Below, one piece after another: positions 37,821 through 46,438 of a stretch of DNA of 64,000 nucleotides. Numbering within the stretch: position 1 is the stretch's first letter; every line of letters begins with the position of its first letter. The position numbers and the translations under genes are program-made. The notes under the pieces were generated by a model that was given only the letters and a program-made list of their open reading frames with translations, ran no database searches and was not told the origin of the DNA. The stretch comes from an uncultured Albidovulum sp. (lineage in GTDB: Bacteria > Pseudomonadota > Alphaproteobacteria > Rhodobacterales > Rhodobacteraceae), in contig CAJYAD010000005.1 of NCBI GenBank assembly GCA_913064775.1, positions 1-64,000 of the forward strand. Reading direction: 5' to 3'.

Positions 37821-39119
37821 ATGCTTGCCGAATTCGATGCCACCTTCTGGATCACCGCCGGGGCAATCGTGCTGCTGCTGGTGCTCTCGGCCTTCTTCTC
37901 GGGCTCTGAAACCGCGCTGACGGCGGCCTCGCGCGGCAAGCTGCGCGCCCAGGCCGACAAGGGATCCGTGGGCGCCCGCGCCGCCCTCGGCGTCACCGAG
38001 GACAGCGAGCGCCTGATCGGCGCCGTCCTTCTGGGCAACAACGTGACCAACATCCTCTCGGCCTCGCTGGCGACCTCGCTGCTGACGCGGATGTTCGGCT
38101 CTTCGGGGGTGGCGCTGGCGACGCTGGTGATGACCTTCCTGGTGCTGATCTTCGCCGAGGTGCTGCCCAAGACCTACGCCATCACCAACGCCGAGGCCGC
38201 CGCCGCCCGCGTCGCCCCCGCAATCCGCGTGGTGATCGTGATGTTCTCGCCCGTGGTCGCGTCGATCCGCGCCTTCGTGCGGCTGATGCTGGCGCTGTTC
38301 GGCGTCAAGACCGATCCCGACGGCCATATCCTTGCCGTGCGCGATGAGATCGCCGGCGCCATCGCGCTCGGCCATTCCGAGGGCTCGGTGCTGAAGGAGG
38401 ACCGCGACCGCCTGCTTGGCGCGCTCGACCTGTCGGACCGCACGGTCGAGGAAATCATGCGCCACCGCTCCGAGATCGAGATGGTCGATGCCGACGCCGC
38501 CCCCGACCAGATCGTGACCCAGGCGCTGACCTCGGCCTATACCCGCCTGCCGGTGTTCCGGGGCGAACGCGAGAACATCATCGGCGTGATGCATGCCAAG
38601 GATCTTCTGCGCGAGGTCGACCGACTGGTGCGCGGCGGCGAAGGCACGGTCGCGAATATCGGCGAGCTCGACGTGATGAAGGTGGCGATGAAGCCCTATT
38701 TCGTCCCCGAAACGACCTCGCTCGACGATCAGATGCGCCAGTTCCTGCGCCGCCACACCCATTTCGCGCTGGTGGTGGACGAATACGGCGCGCTGCAAGG
38801 GTTGATCACGCTGGAGGACATCCTCGAAGAGATCGTCGGCGAGATCACCGATGAATTCGACGTGGGCGAGGCGGTGCCCCTGAAACGCGCGGAAAGCGGC
38901 GATTATCTGGTCGACGGCGCCATGACGATCCGCGACCTGAACCGCGCCACCGACTGGGCGCTGCCCGATGACGAGGCCAACACGGTCGCCGGGCTGGTGA
39001 TCCACGAGGCACAGATGATCCCGGCCGAGGGCCAGGTGTTCTCGTTCCACGGCTTCCGCTTCGAGGTAGCCACCCGCAAGGAAAACCGCATCACCCGGCT
39101 GAAGATCCGGCCGCTTTGA
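37821..39119 (+). CDS. CorC/HlyC-type membrane protein with DUF21 and CBS domains
   Basis: A 432-aa protein with three to four N-terminal membrane helices (DUF21; AIVLLLVLSAFFSGSETALT, LLGNNVTNILSASLATSLL, AEVLPKTYAITNAEAAA). A CBS pair (MRHRSEIEMVDADA to LQGLITLEDILEEIVGEI) and a C-terminal CorC_HlyC domain (DYLVDGAMTIRDLNRATDW, HGFRFEVATRKENRITRLKI) follow. Such proteins act in magnesium/cobalt homeostasis or as CNNM-like transporters; the old name hemolysin is misleading. Substrate not determinable. Confidence 0.9.
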   Translation: MLAEFDATFWITAGAIVLLLVLSAFFSGSETALTAASRGKLRAQADKGSVGARAALGVTEDSERLIGAVLLGNNVTNILSASLATSLLTRMFGSSGVALATLVMTFLVLIFAEVLPKTYAITNAEAAAARVAPAIRVVIVMFSPVVASIRAFVRLMLALFGVKTDPDGHILAVRDEIAGAIALGHSEGSVLKEDRDRLLGALDLSDRTVEEIMRHRSEIEMVDADAAPDQIVTQALTSAYTRLPVFRGERENIIGVMHAKDLLREVDRLVRGGEGTVANIGELDVMKVAMKPYFVPETTSLDDQMRQFLRRHTHFALVVDEYGALQGLITLEDILEEIVGEITDEFDVGEAVPLKRAESGDYLVDGAMTIRDLNRATDWALPDDEANTVAGLVIHEAQMIPAEGQVFSFHGFRFEVATRKENRITRLKIRPL

Positions 39120-39139
39120 TCGTGGCGGGCCTCGGCGAC

Positions 39140-39362
39140 GGGGGTTTCACACCCCGTCGCCATCGTCGCTCGGAGTTGCCAATGGCTGCGCCACCGGTCC
39201 GAGCACCATTGGCGACGGCGCTCAGATGGCGACCCCGTGGGATATTTTCACCAGAAAGAAAGCAGACAATCGCTCTTTGGTTCTTTCTGGCGAAAATATC
39301 CCGGGGGTCGCCAATGGAGCGCCATTGGTTCGAGCAACAATGGCGACGGGGGCAGCGCCTCC
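39140..39362. repeat. Dispersed intergenic repeat, copy D (long form)
   Basis: 39140-39310 is homologous to 25949-26118 over its whole length. Arms 39239-39260 and 39281-39302 (22 bases, one mismatch) make a long hairpin with CCAGAAAGAA/TTCTTTCTGG at its core. Additional IR CCAATGG-N4-CCATTGG at 39310-39327 and GGGGGC-AGC-GCCTCC at 39348-39362. Lies between convergent genes (CBS protein and soxG). Confidence 0.8.
39239..39302. terminator. Long hairpin between convergent CBS-protein and soxG genes
   Basis: Near-perfect 22-base arms with a 20-base loop; A/T-rich flanks (GGGATATTTTC, GAAAATATCCC) would give T-rich ends in either direction, suiting a bidirectional terminator. Confidence 0.5.
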
Positions 39363-39366
39363 GCCC

Positions 39367-39909
39367 TCAGCCAGCCTGCCGCGCGGCAAGGGCAGCCATC
39401 GCCACCGTGATCTCGTGTACCGCAGTGCGCGCCATCGAGCGGAAGACCAGAATCTCGATCCCTTCCGCGCGCCGCATCACCACCGACAGCATGTGACCCA
39501 GCGGCGCGCGGGCCGCGGTACCCGGGCCGAAGACCTGCGGGCGCAGGTCGATCGGGATCAGCCGGGCCAGCACCTCCTCGCAGCCCGCGCCCGACAGACG
39601 CAGCCCGACCCAGCCGTCGCTTTGGTCGGTCAGCGCGGCAAGGCCCGCCAACGGCGCGGGATCGGCGTCCAGCAGGAAGGCCTGGCCCGGGCCGGTCCAG
39701 ACGATGCGCCCCCCGGCGCCTTCGATCACCGCGTTGGCTGCGGGAAAGCGCAGGCCCAGAGGGTCCAGCGCACGGCCGACGGCCTCTGCCTGCCCCCGGA
39801 ACGGCGCGACCGAGGTCAGGCGCGCGGGCGTTGCCTCGGCAAGCGTCAGGCTGCCGTGGGTGACGGGGGTCAGGCCCTGAAGGGCCGGGGTGGCGATCAG
39901 GCTAGGCAC
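39367..39909 (-). CDS. soxG: Sarcosine oxidase gamma subunit
   Basis: Smallest-but-one subunit of the heterotetrameric sarcosine oxidase that oxidises N-methylglycine to glycine, transferring the methyl group to tetrahydrofolate. The 180-aa protein shows RAPLGHMLSVVMRR and FRSMARTAVHEITVAM, and a GcvT-like fold is expected. GTG start (39907-39909) overlapping the soxA stop by 8 bases. Last gene of soxB-D-A-G. Confidence 0.9.
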   Translation of the reverse strand: MPSLIATPALQGLTPVTHGSLTLAEATPARLTSVAPFRGQAEAVGRALDPLGLRFPAANAVIEGAGGRIVWTGPGQAFLLDADPAPLAGLAALTDQSDGWVGLRLSGAGCEEVLARLIPIDLRPQVFGPGTAARAPLGHMLSVVMRRAEGIEILVFRSMARTAVHEITVAMAALAARQAG

Positions 39910-42838
39910 GGGCGCGCCCCCCTTCCTTGTCGAAGAACACCGGATCGGTCACCTCGCACAGCACGTCCAGGCCACGCAGGTGATCGACCAGCCGCACGCG
40001 CTTGCCGATCCGGGCGCGGCCGTTCAGCAAGAACCCAAGCCCAAGGTTCGTGCGCAGCGTCGGCGACCAGCAGACCGAAGTGACATAGCCCTGCGCATTC
40101 ACCCGGTCGGCCTTGGTGCCCGGCGCGAAAAGATGCGCCCCCGCGCCCAGTCCATGCTTGGGCTGCACCGGCTTCAGCCCGACCAGTTGCTCGCGCTCCC
40201 CGGTCAGGCCCGGGCGCTGCGCCGCCGCCTTGCCGATGCAATCCTTCTTGGCGCTGATCATCCGCCCCATGCCGATATCGCCCGCCGTCACCCGTCCGTG
40301 GATCTCGGCATGCGTGATCAGCCCCTTCTCGATGCGCAGGACATTCAGCGCCTCCATCCCATAGGCGCCGCCGCCCATCGCCTCGGCCCGCGCCACCAGA
40401 TCGCGGTAAAGCGCATTGCCATAGCGCGCCGGCACCGCGATCTCATAGGCGTGCTCGCCCGAGAACGAGATCCGGAACAGCCGCGCCGCCACCCCCTGCA
40501 CCGAAACCGCGCCACAGCCCATGAAGGGAAAGCCGGCATCGTCGACGGGCGCGTCCAGCAGCGTGTTCAGCAGATCGCGCGCTTTCGGCCCGGCGACGGC
40601 GAATTGCGCCCAATGCTCGGTGACCGAGACGAAGCGCACCTCCATCCCCGGGCGCAGCGCCTGGCGCACGAATTCCAGATGCCGCATCACCGGGCCGGCG
40701 GCGGCGGTGGTGGTGGTCATCAGGTAATGGCCCTCGGCCAGGCAGGCGGTGGTGCCATCGTCCATGACATGGCCGTCTTCGCGCAGCATAAGCCCGTAGC
40801 GTACGCGCCCCGGCTTCAGCGCCGAGAACGTGTTGGCATAGACGAAATCGAGGAACGCCCCCGCATCCGCCCCCTGGATGTCGATCTTGCCCAGGGTCGA
40901 GACATCGCAGATCCCCACCGCGCCGCGCACATAGCCCACCTCGCGGTCGCAGGCGGCACGCCAGGTGGTCTCTCCGGGGCGCGGGAAATAGCTTGGGCGG
41001 TACCAGAGGCCGGCCTCGATCATCGGCGCGCCGCGTTCGGCCGCGGCCTCGTGCGAGGTGGTGAAGCGTTCGGGCGCAAAGCCCTTGGCGCGCCCCCCCG
41101 CCCCCATCGCGGCGATCGAGACCGGGGTATAGGGCGGGCGGAAGGTGGTGGTGCCGGTGGACTCGATCCCGCGGCCGGTGGCATCGGCCAGCACCGCCAG
41201 CGCGCCCACGTTCGACGTCTTGCCCTGATCGGGCGCCATGCCTTGCGTGGTGTAGCGCTTCATATGCTCGACCGAGGCGAAGTTTTCCTGCGCCGCCAGC
41301 CGCACGTCCTTGGCTGTCACGTCATTGGCGAGGTCAAGCCAGGCGCGGCGCTTGCCCTCGACCAGCCAGAAAGGGCGGATCACATAGGCGCCGTCCTCGG
41401 CCCGGGGCAGATCGGCGGGCTTGGGCGCATATCCCAGCGCCTCGGCCGCCTCGGCGCCGCGCGCGTCGCCGTCGGAAAGGCAGGCGGCGGTGGAAAACCG
41501 CCCCGCCGCGGCGCCGCAGACGGTAAGACCCGGCACCGCGCCCATGGCGGGCAGAAAGGCCGCAAGCGCCGCGTCCCAGACCGGGCGGCCGCCCATGTGG
41601 CAGGTCAGATGCACCGAGGGGTTCCAGCCGCCCGACACCGCCAGCACATCGGCCGCGACGTCATGCAGGCGGCCCTGATGGCGAAAACGCACCCGGGTCA
41701 GGCCGTGGCGGCCCTCGGTGCCGATGATCTGGGCACCGGCATAGGTCGGCGCGCCGGGATCGGCGGCGGCATCGGGGCGCACGTCGAGCACCGCCGTCAC
41801 CTCCAGCCCTGCCGCGCGCAGATCCGCCGCGGTCTGACGCGCGCCGTCATTGTTGGCGAAGATCACCGCGCGGGCGCCGGGGCTGGCGGCATAACGGTTG
41901 ATATAGGTGCGCAGCGCACCCGCCAGCATCACCCCGGGGCGGTCGTTGTCGGGGAAAGCGATCGGGCGTTCCAGCGCGCCGGCGGCCAGCACCGCGCGCT
42001 TCGCCACGATCCGCCAGAAGCATTCGCGCGGCCGCCCCCCCGGATCGGCCAGATGCAGCGCCACCCGTTCCAGCGCGCCATAGGTGCCGCCGTCATAGGC
42101 GCCGGTCACCGTGGTGCGGGTCAGGATCCGCACATTGGGCAACGCTTCCAGTTCCGCCACCGCGCTGGCGGCCCAATCGGCGCCGGACTGGCCGCCCAGA
42201 TCCAGCCGCTCGGCCAGCAGGCGGCCGCCGGGGCGGGTGTCTTCGTCGGCCAGGATCACATCGGCCCCCGCACGGCCCGCCGCCAGCGCCGCCGCCAGAC
42301 CCGCAGGCCCCGCGCCGATCACCAGCACGTCGCAAAACGCCCAGGCCTTCTCGTACAGGTCCTCATCCGCGCGGCCCGACAGCGCGCCAAGGCCCGCCGC
42401 GCGACGGATCAGCGGCTCATAGACCTTTTCCCAGAAGGCGCGCGGCCACATGAATGTCTTGTAATAGAAGCCTGCGCTGAGGAACGGCGAGAGCAGATCG
42501 TTGACGCCCGCAAGATCATAGGCGAGCGAGGGAAAGCGGTTCTGGCTGCGCGCCGTCAGGCCGGGGTAGATCTCTTGCATGGTGGCGCGGACGTTGGGCG
42601 TGGTCTGGGCGCGGCGCTTGCCGCCCCGGTCGATCTGCATCAGCGCGCTGGGCTCTTCCGACCCCGCGGTCATCACCCCGCGCGGGCGGTGGTATTTGAA
42701 GCTGCGGCCCATCAGCCGCACGCCGCCCGCCATCAGCGCCGAGGCCAGCGTATCGCCGCCAAAGCCCTGATAGGCGTGCCCGTCGAAGGTGAAATCGATC
42801 CGGTTGGACCGGTCGAGAAGGCCGCCAGAAAGTCTCAT
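39902..42838 (-). CDS. soxA: Sarcosine oxidase alpha subunit
   Basis: 978-aa large subunit. The N-terminal part (FDGHAYQGFGGDTLASALMA, SFKYHRPRGVMTAGSEEPSA) is the ferredoxin-like domain. The dinucleotide-binding domain starts at DVLVIGAGPAGLAAALAAG near residue 170. The C-terminal third (RPSYFPRPGETTWRAACDRE to the end) is an aminomethyltransferase-like, tetrahydrofolate-binding domain with KIDIQGADAGAFLDFVYANT. Its ATG overlaps the soxD stop (TCAT 42835-42838). Confidence 0.96.
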   Translation of the reverse strand: MRLSGGLLDRSNRIDFTFDGHAYQGFGGDTLASALMAGGVRLMGRSFKYHRPRGVMTAGSEEPSALMQIDRGGKRRAQTTPNVRATMQEIYPGLTARSQNRFPSLAYDLAGVNDLLSPFLSAGFYYKTFMWPRAFWEKVYEPLIRRAAGLGALSGRADEDLYEKAWAFCDVLVIGAGPAGLAAALAAGRAGADVILADEDTRPGGRLLAERLDLGGQSGADWAASAVAELEALPNVRILTRTTVTGAYDGGTYGALERVALHLADPGGRPRECFWRIVAKRAVLAAGALERPIAFPDNDRPGVMLAGALRTYINRYAASPGARAVIFANNDGARQTAADLRAAGLEVTAVLDVRPDAAADPGAPTYAGAQIIGTEGRHGLTRVRFRHQGRLHDVAADVLAVSGGWNPSVHLTCHMGGRPVWDAALAAFLPAMGAVPGLTVCGAAAGRFSTAACLSDGDARGAEAAEALGYAPKPADLPRAEDGAYVIRPFWLVEGKRRAWLDLANDVTAKDVRLAAQENFASVEHMKRYTTQGMAPDQGKTSNVGALAVLADATGRGIESTGTTTFRPPYTPVSIAAMGAGGRAKGFAPERFTTSHEAAAERGAPMIEAGLWYRPSYFPRPGETTWRAACDREVGYVRGAVGICDVSTLGKIDIQGADAGAFLDFVYANTFSALKPGRVRYGLMLREDGHVMDDGTTACLAEGHYLMTTTTAAAGPVMRHLEFVRQALRPGMEVRFVSVTEHWAQFAVAGPKARDLLNTLLDAPVDDAGFPFMGCGAVSVQGVAARLFRISFSGEHAYEIAVPARYGNALYRDLVARAEAMGGGAYGMEALNVLRIEKGLITHAEIHGRVTAGDIGMGRMISAKKDCIGKAAAQRPGLTGEREQLVGLKPVQPKHGLGAGAHLFAPGTKADRVNAQGYVTSVCWSPTLRTNLGLGFLLNGRARIGKRVRLVDHLRGLDVLCEVTDPVFFDKEGGRARA

Positions 42839-43101
42839 TCCGCGGCCTCCCCGTCGACAGCCCGGACGCCGAGGATCTCATGCGTCACGGTGTTGCGCGT
42901 CACCAGCAGCCAGGCGCTGCAGCCCTGTTCATGGTACCACAGATCGCGGGTCACGCCGGCGGGGTTGTCGCGCAGATGCAGGTAGTCGTTCCAGGCCTCG
43001 GGCGCGGCGCCCTCGGCGGGGCGGTGCAGGTAATCCTCGGCGCCCATGTAATAGAACTCGCGCCGGTCGCGGTCGCCGCAATGGGGGCAGGTGATGCGCA
43101 T
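42835..43101 (-). CDS. soxD: Sarcosine oxidase delta subunit
   Basis: 88-aa zinc-binding subunit. Cys5, Cys8 (CPHCGDRDRREF), His57 and Cys61 (WYHEQGCSAWL) are the expected zinc ligands. The adjacent positions between soxB and soxA, the family length and DYLHLRDNPAG confirm the call. Overlaps soxA by 4 bases. Confidence 0.95.
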   Translation of the reverse strand: MRITCPHCGDRDRREFYYMGAEDYLHRPAEGAAPEAWNDYLHLRDNPAGVTRDLWYHEQGCSAWLLVTRNTVTHEILGVRAVDGEAAE

Positions 43102-43110
43102 GGTCTTCCC

Positions 43111-44385
43111 CTAATGCAGGTTGTGCTGGCTGCCGGTGCCTTCTTCATCCAGAAGATGGCCGGTCTCGAAACGGTTCTGGCGGAAACGGCGGGCGACCTC
43201 ATGGCTTTCGCCGGTGGCCATCAGATGGGCCATGCACCAGCCCGAGGCCGGCACCGCCTTGAAGCCACCGTAGTTCCAGCCGCAATCGACGAACAGCCCG
43301 TCGACATGGGTCTTGTCGATGATCGGGCTGCCATCGGGCGTCATGTCCATGATCCCGCCCCAGCTGCGCAGCACGCGCGCCCGGCCGATCATCGGCATCA
43401 GGGCCATGCCGGCCTCCATCACATGCTCGACCATCGGCAGGTTGCCGCGCTGCGCGTAAGAGGCGTAGAAATCCAGATCGCCGCCGAAGACGAGGCCGCC
43501 CTTGTCCGATTGCGAGATGTAGAAATGGCCCATGCCGAAGCTGATCACATGGTCGAGCACGGGCTTCAGCCCCTCGGTCACGAAAGCCTGCAGGACATGG
43601 CTTTCCACCGGCAGCCGCATCCCCGCCATCGCCGCCACCTGACCCGAGCGCCCGGCGACGATCATGCCGACCTTCGAGGCCTTGATCGCACCGCGTGAGG
43701 TCTGCACGCCGGTGACGCGGCCGGCCTCGATGTCGATCCCCGTCACCTCGCAATTCTGGATCAGGTCGACGCCGCGCATGTCGGCGCCGCGGGCATAGCC
43801 CCAGGCCACGGCGTCATGGCGCGCGGTGCCGCCGCGCGGATGATAGAGGCCGCCATAGATCGGGAAGCGCGGGTTGTCGAAATCCAGATAGGGCAGCATC
43901 CGGCGCACCCCCGCGCGGTCCAGCAGCACCGCGTCGTCGCCCTGATTGACCATCGCATTGCCGCGCCGCGCGAAGGCGTCGCGCTGGCCGTCGGAATGGA
44001 ACAGGTTGATCAGCCCGCGCTGCGAATGCATCACATTGTAGTTCAGATCCTGTTCGAGCCCTTCCCAGAGCTTGAGCGAATGCGAATAGAATTCGGAATT
44101 GCCCGGCAGGAAGTAGTTCGCCCGCACGATGGTGGTGTTGCGCCCGACATTGCCGCCGCCGAGATAGCCCTTCTCAAGCACCGCGATATTGGTCAGCCCG
44201 TGGTTGCGGGCCAGGTAGTAGGCGGTCGACAGGCCATGCCCGCCGCCGCCGATGATCACCGCGTCATAGCTGTCCTTGGGCGCGGGGTCACGCCAGGCGG
44301 GTTTCCAGCCCTTGTTGCCGAACAGGCCCTCGGTCAGGACCCGAAGTCCCGAATAGCCCCCCGCCTTCCCCAGCCTGAAACCCAT
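43111..44385 (-). CDS. soxB: Sarcosine oxidase beta subunit
   Basis: Catalytic flavoprotein subunit (424 aa). FAD-binding motif YDAVIIGGGGHGLSTAYYLA (40-59), followed by VLEKGYLGGGNVGRNTTIV. His182 and His190, in YHPRGGTARHDAVAWGYA, are candidates for the covalent FMN link. WGGIMDMTPDGSPIIDKTHV and DCGWNYGGFKAVPASGWCMA are family hallmarks. First gene of the sox operon; upstream there is a 273-base gap with an inverted repeat and a dispersed repeat copy. Confidence 0.95.
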   Translation of the reverse strand: MGFRLGKAGGYSGLRVLTEGLFGNKGWKPAWRDPAPKDSYDAVIIGGGGHGLSTAYYLARNHGLTNIAVLEKGYLGGGNVGRNTTIVRANYFLPGNSEFYSHSLKLWEGLEQDLNYNVMHSQRGLINLFHSDGQRDAFARRGNAMVNQGDDAVLLDRAGVRRMLPYLDFDNPRFPIYGGLYHPRGGTARHDAVAWGYARGADMRGVDLIQNCEVTGIDIEAGRVTGVQTSRGAIKASKVGMIVAGRSGQVAAMAGMRLPVESHVLQAFVTEGLKPVLDHVISFGMGHFYISQSDKGGLVFGGDLDFYASYAQRGNLPMVEHVMEAGMALMPMIGRARVLRSWGGIMDMTPDGSPIIDKTHVDGLFVDCGWNYGGFKAVPASGWCMAHLMATGESHEVARRFRQNRFETGHLLDEEGTGSQHNLH

Positions 44386-44471
44386 GAAGGCCCCCGATCC
44401 TTGCCCGCCGCCAGAGTGAAACCCTAACGCGCCGAGTCTTCAATGACCGATCGTGCGCTTCCTTGCCTGTC

Positions 44472-44490
44472 CGCGACGGAATCTGTCGCG
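44472..44490. promoter_or_regulatory. Inverted repeat upstream of soxB
   Basis: CGCGAC-N7-GTCGCG with perfect 6-base arms, about 87 bases before the soxB ATG. Possible operator; no flanking promoter is convincing. Confidence 0.28.
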
Positions 44491-44542
44491 ATTGGGCCGA
44501 ATGCGCGAAAGCCACCGACCTTGCCCGGTATCGGCGGCGTGG

Positions 44543-44600
44543 CCGGGGGCCAGCCCCCGGACCCCCGGAGTATTTTCACCAAGATGAAGGCAGGACGGCC
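44543..44600. repeat. Dispersed intergenic repeat, copy E (half element)
   Basis: CCGGGGGC-CA-GCCCCCGG (44543-44560), then ACCCCCGGAGTATTTTCACC and AAGATGAAGGCAGG. Second long arm missing; a GGCAGG-ACGG-CCCTGC hairpin follows. Lies after glutamate dehydrogenase and before the sox operon. Confidence 0.7.
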
Positions 44601-44658
44601 CTGCCCCGCGGTTTGGCGGCAAGACTTCAGGGGTCGCTATTGAGGCGCCGTCGCGGCC

Positions 44659-46089
44659 TTACAGCCCCTTGGAGCGATAGGCCTTCGCCACCCGGTCGAT
44701 CGCCACGACAAAGGCCGCCACGCGCAGGTCCTCGATCCCTTCACGCCCGTGCCAAAGCTGGCGCATCTCGCCGTAGGCCGCGCGCATCGTGTCATCGAGA
44801 CCCGAGCGCACCAGCTCCAACTCGTCGGCGCCGCGCAGGTATTGTTCCTTGAAGCCCGGCGATAGCGACCAGCCCAGCTGGCGGTCGGAGGAGAGCCGCT
44901 CCAGCTCATCGACCAGCATCTGGTGGCGGGCCTCTTCGCGGCGGCGCTCAATCCGGCCAAAGCGGATGTGGGTGAGGTTCTTCACCCATTCAAAATAGCT
45001 GACCGTCACCCCGCCCGCGTTGGCGTAGAGATCGGGGATGATCACCTTGCCCTTGGAGCGCAGGATCTCGTCGGCGCCGAAGGTGATCGGGCCGTTGGCG
45101 GCCTCGGCGATCAGCGACGCCTGGATGCGGTGCGCGTTCGAGAGGTTGATCACCCCCTCCATCGCCGCCGGGATCAGGATGTCGCAATCCTCTTCCAGAA
45201 GCGTCGGGCCTTTCTCGACATAGGTGGCATCGGGATAGCCCTTCACCCCGCCATGGCCCACCAGCCATTCGCGCACCTTCGCCACGTCCAGCCCGGCCGG
45301 ATTGTAGATCCCGCCGTCGCGCTCGACGATACCGGTGATCGTGCAGCCGTCTTCGGTCTGCAGGAACAGCGCCGCGTGGTAACCGACGTTGCCCAGGCCC
45401 TGGACGATCACCCGCTTGCCGTCGAGCGTGCCGTCGAGCCCGGCCTTGGCCTTGTCCTCGGGGTGGCGGAAGAATTCGCGCAGCGCGTATTGGACGCCGC
45501 GGCCGGTGGCCTCGATCCGGCCCTGGATGCCGTCGCCGTTCAGCGGCTTGCCGGTGACGCAGGCCGAGGCGTTGATGTCGGTAGTGTTCATGCGGCGGTA
45601 CTGGTCGACGATCCAGGCCATCTCGCGCTCGCCGGTGCCCATGTCGGGGGCCGGCACGTTCTGCGACGGGTTGATCAGGTCGCGCTTGATCAGCTCATAG
45701 GCGAAGCGGCGGGTGATCTGCTCCAGCTCATGTTCTTCGTATTGGGTCGGGTCGATGCAAAGCCCGCCCTTGGAGCCGCCGAACGGGGTTTCCACCAGGG
45801 CGCATTTGTAGGTCATCAGCGCGGCCAGCGCCTCGACCTCGTCCTGGTTCACGCTGGTGGCGTAGCGGATGCCGCCCTTCACCGGTTCCATATGCTCGGA
45901 ATGGACCGAGCGGTAGCCGACGAAGGTTTCGATCTTGCCACGCAGGCGGACGCCGAAACGCACGGTGTAGGTGGAGTTGCAGACCCGGATCTTTTGCTCG
46001 AGCCCCGGAGAGAGGTCCATCACCGACACAGCGCGGTTGAACATCATGTCGACGGATTCACGAAAGCTCGGTTCGCTCATGGCGGCCAT
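44659..46089 (-). CDS. Glutamate dehydrogenase (Glu/Leu/Phe/Val dehydrogenase family)
   Basis: Reversible oxidative deamination of glutamate to 2-oxoglutarate. The 476-aa protein has SVHSEHMEPVKGGIRYATSV, the catalytic-lysine region TYKCALVETPFGGSKGG, APDMGTGEREMAWIVDQY, the nucleotide-binding VIVQGLGNVGYHAALFL and ITFGADEILRSKGKVIIPDL. ATG 46089 has AGGAGGAAAA directly upstream; the frame is open to 46158 without similarity. NAD versus NADP use cannot be settled by eye. Divergent from the pilus-associated genes. Confidence 0.94.
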   Translation of the reverse strand: MAAMSEPSFRESVDMMFNRAVSVMDLSPGLEQKIRVCNSTYTVRFGVRLRGKIETFVGYRSVHSEHMEPVKGGIRYATSVNQDEVEALAALMTYKCALVETPFGGSKGGLCIDPTQYEEHELEQITRRFAYELIKRDLINPSQNVPAPDMGTGEREMAWIVDQYRRMNTTDINASACVTGKPLNGDGIQGRIEATGRGVQYALREFFRHPEDKAKAGLDGTLDGKRVIVQGLGNVGYHAALFLQTEDGCTITGIVERDGGIYNPAGLDVAKVREWLVGHGGVKGYPDATYVEKGPTLLEEDCDILIPAAMEGVINLSNAHRIQASLIAEAANGPITFGADEILRSKGKVIIPDLYANAGGVTVSYFEWVKNLTHIRFGRIERRREEARHQMLVDELERLSSDRQLGWSLSPGFKEQYLRGADELELVRSGLDDTMRAAYGEMRQLWHGREGIEDLRVAAFVVAIDRVAKAYRSKGL

Positions 46090-46438
46090 TTTTTCCTCCT
46101 GATGGCGCTTGCCGGGGTTGACCCGGTCGGATGCGACGCGCCTCGGGGTATACGCCAATCATTTTCCAGTGCCACCCCCGAATTGGCCGACTTTGCCGCC
46201 ATGCCGCGCCGCCGATGGCGATTCGCTTTGGCCGCGCCGATGCATGATTGTCCAAGGAAAGGGCGCAAAAAACCCGTGCCGCCCGCCAAATCGTTCGATT
46301 TTTCCGGTTTGGACCCGTTTCGCGCCTCATTTTCGCCAAATCGATTGCCGCTTATAGGGGCGGAAAGGACTTTTGGATGTCGACGGCATCCCAGGTCCAC
46401 GACTTTGAGAACCGGGATCACCCGGCAGAGGGACAGTA
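46090..46438. other. Divergent intergenic region glutamate dehydrogenase / Tad-type genes
   Basis: 349 bases with no gene. It contains an AT-rich palindrome (46288-46301) and a TTATAG near 46352, but no promoter pair good enough to call in either direction. No TTAA-N7-TTAA-type CtrA site was seen. Confidence 0.5.
46288..46301. promoter_or_regulatory. AT-rich palindrome in the divergent region
   Basis: AAATCG-TT-CGATTT, arms of 6 bases, in an otherwise GC-rich gap; AAATCGATT recurs at about 46339-46347. Possible regulator site. Confidence 0.25.

Noticed and set aside
39890-42985. 1031-aa open frame antisense to soxA/soxD
   Set aside because: Shadow frame caused by strong GC bias; soxA on the other strand has complete domain structure.
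46090-46438. CtrA-type operator upstream of the Tad genes
   Set aside because: Searched by eye for TTAA-N7-TTAA; none found.
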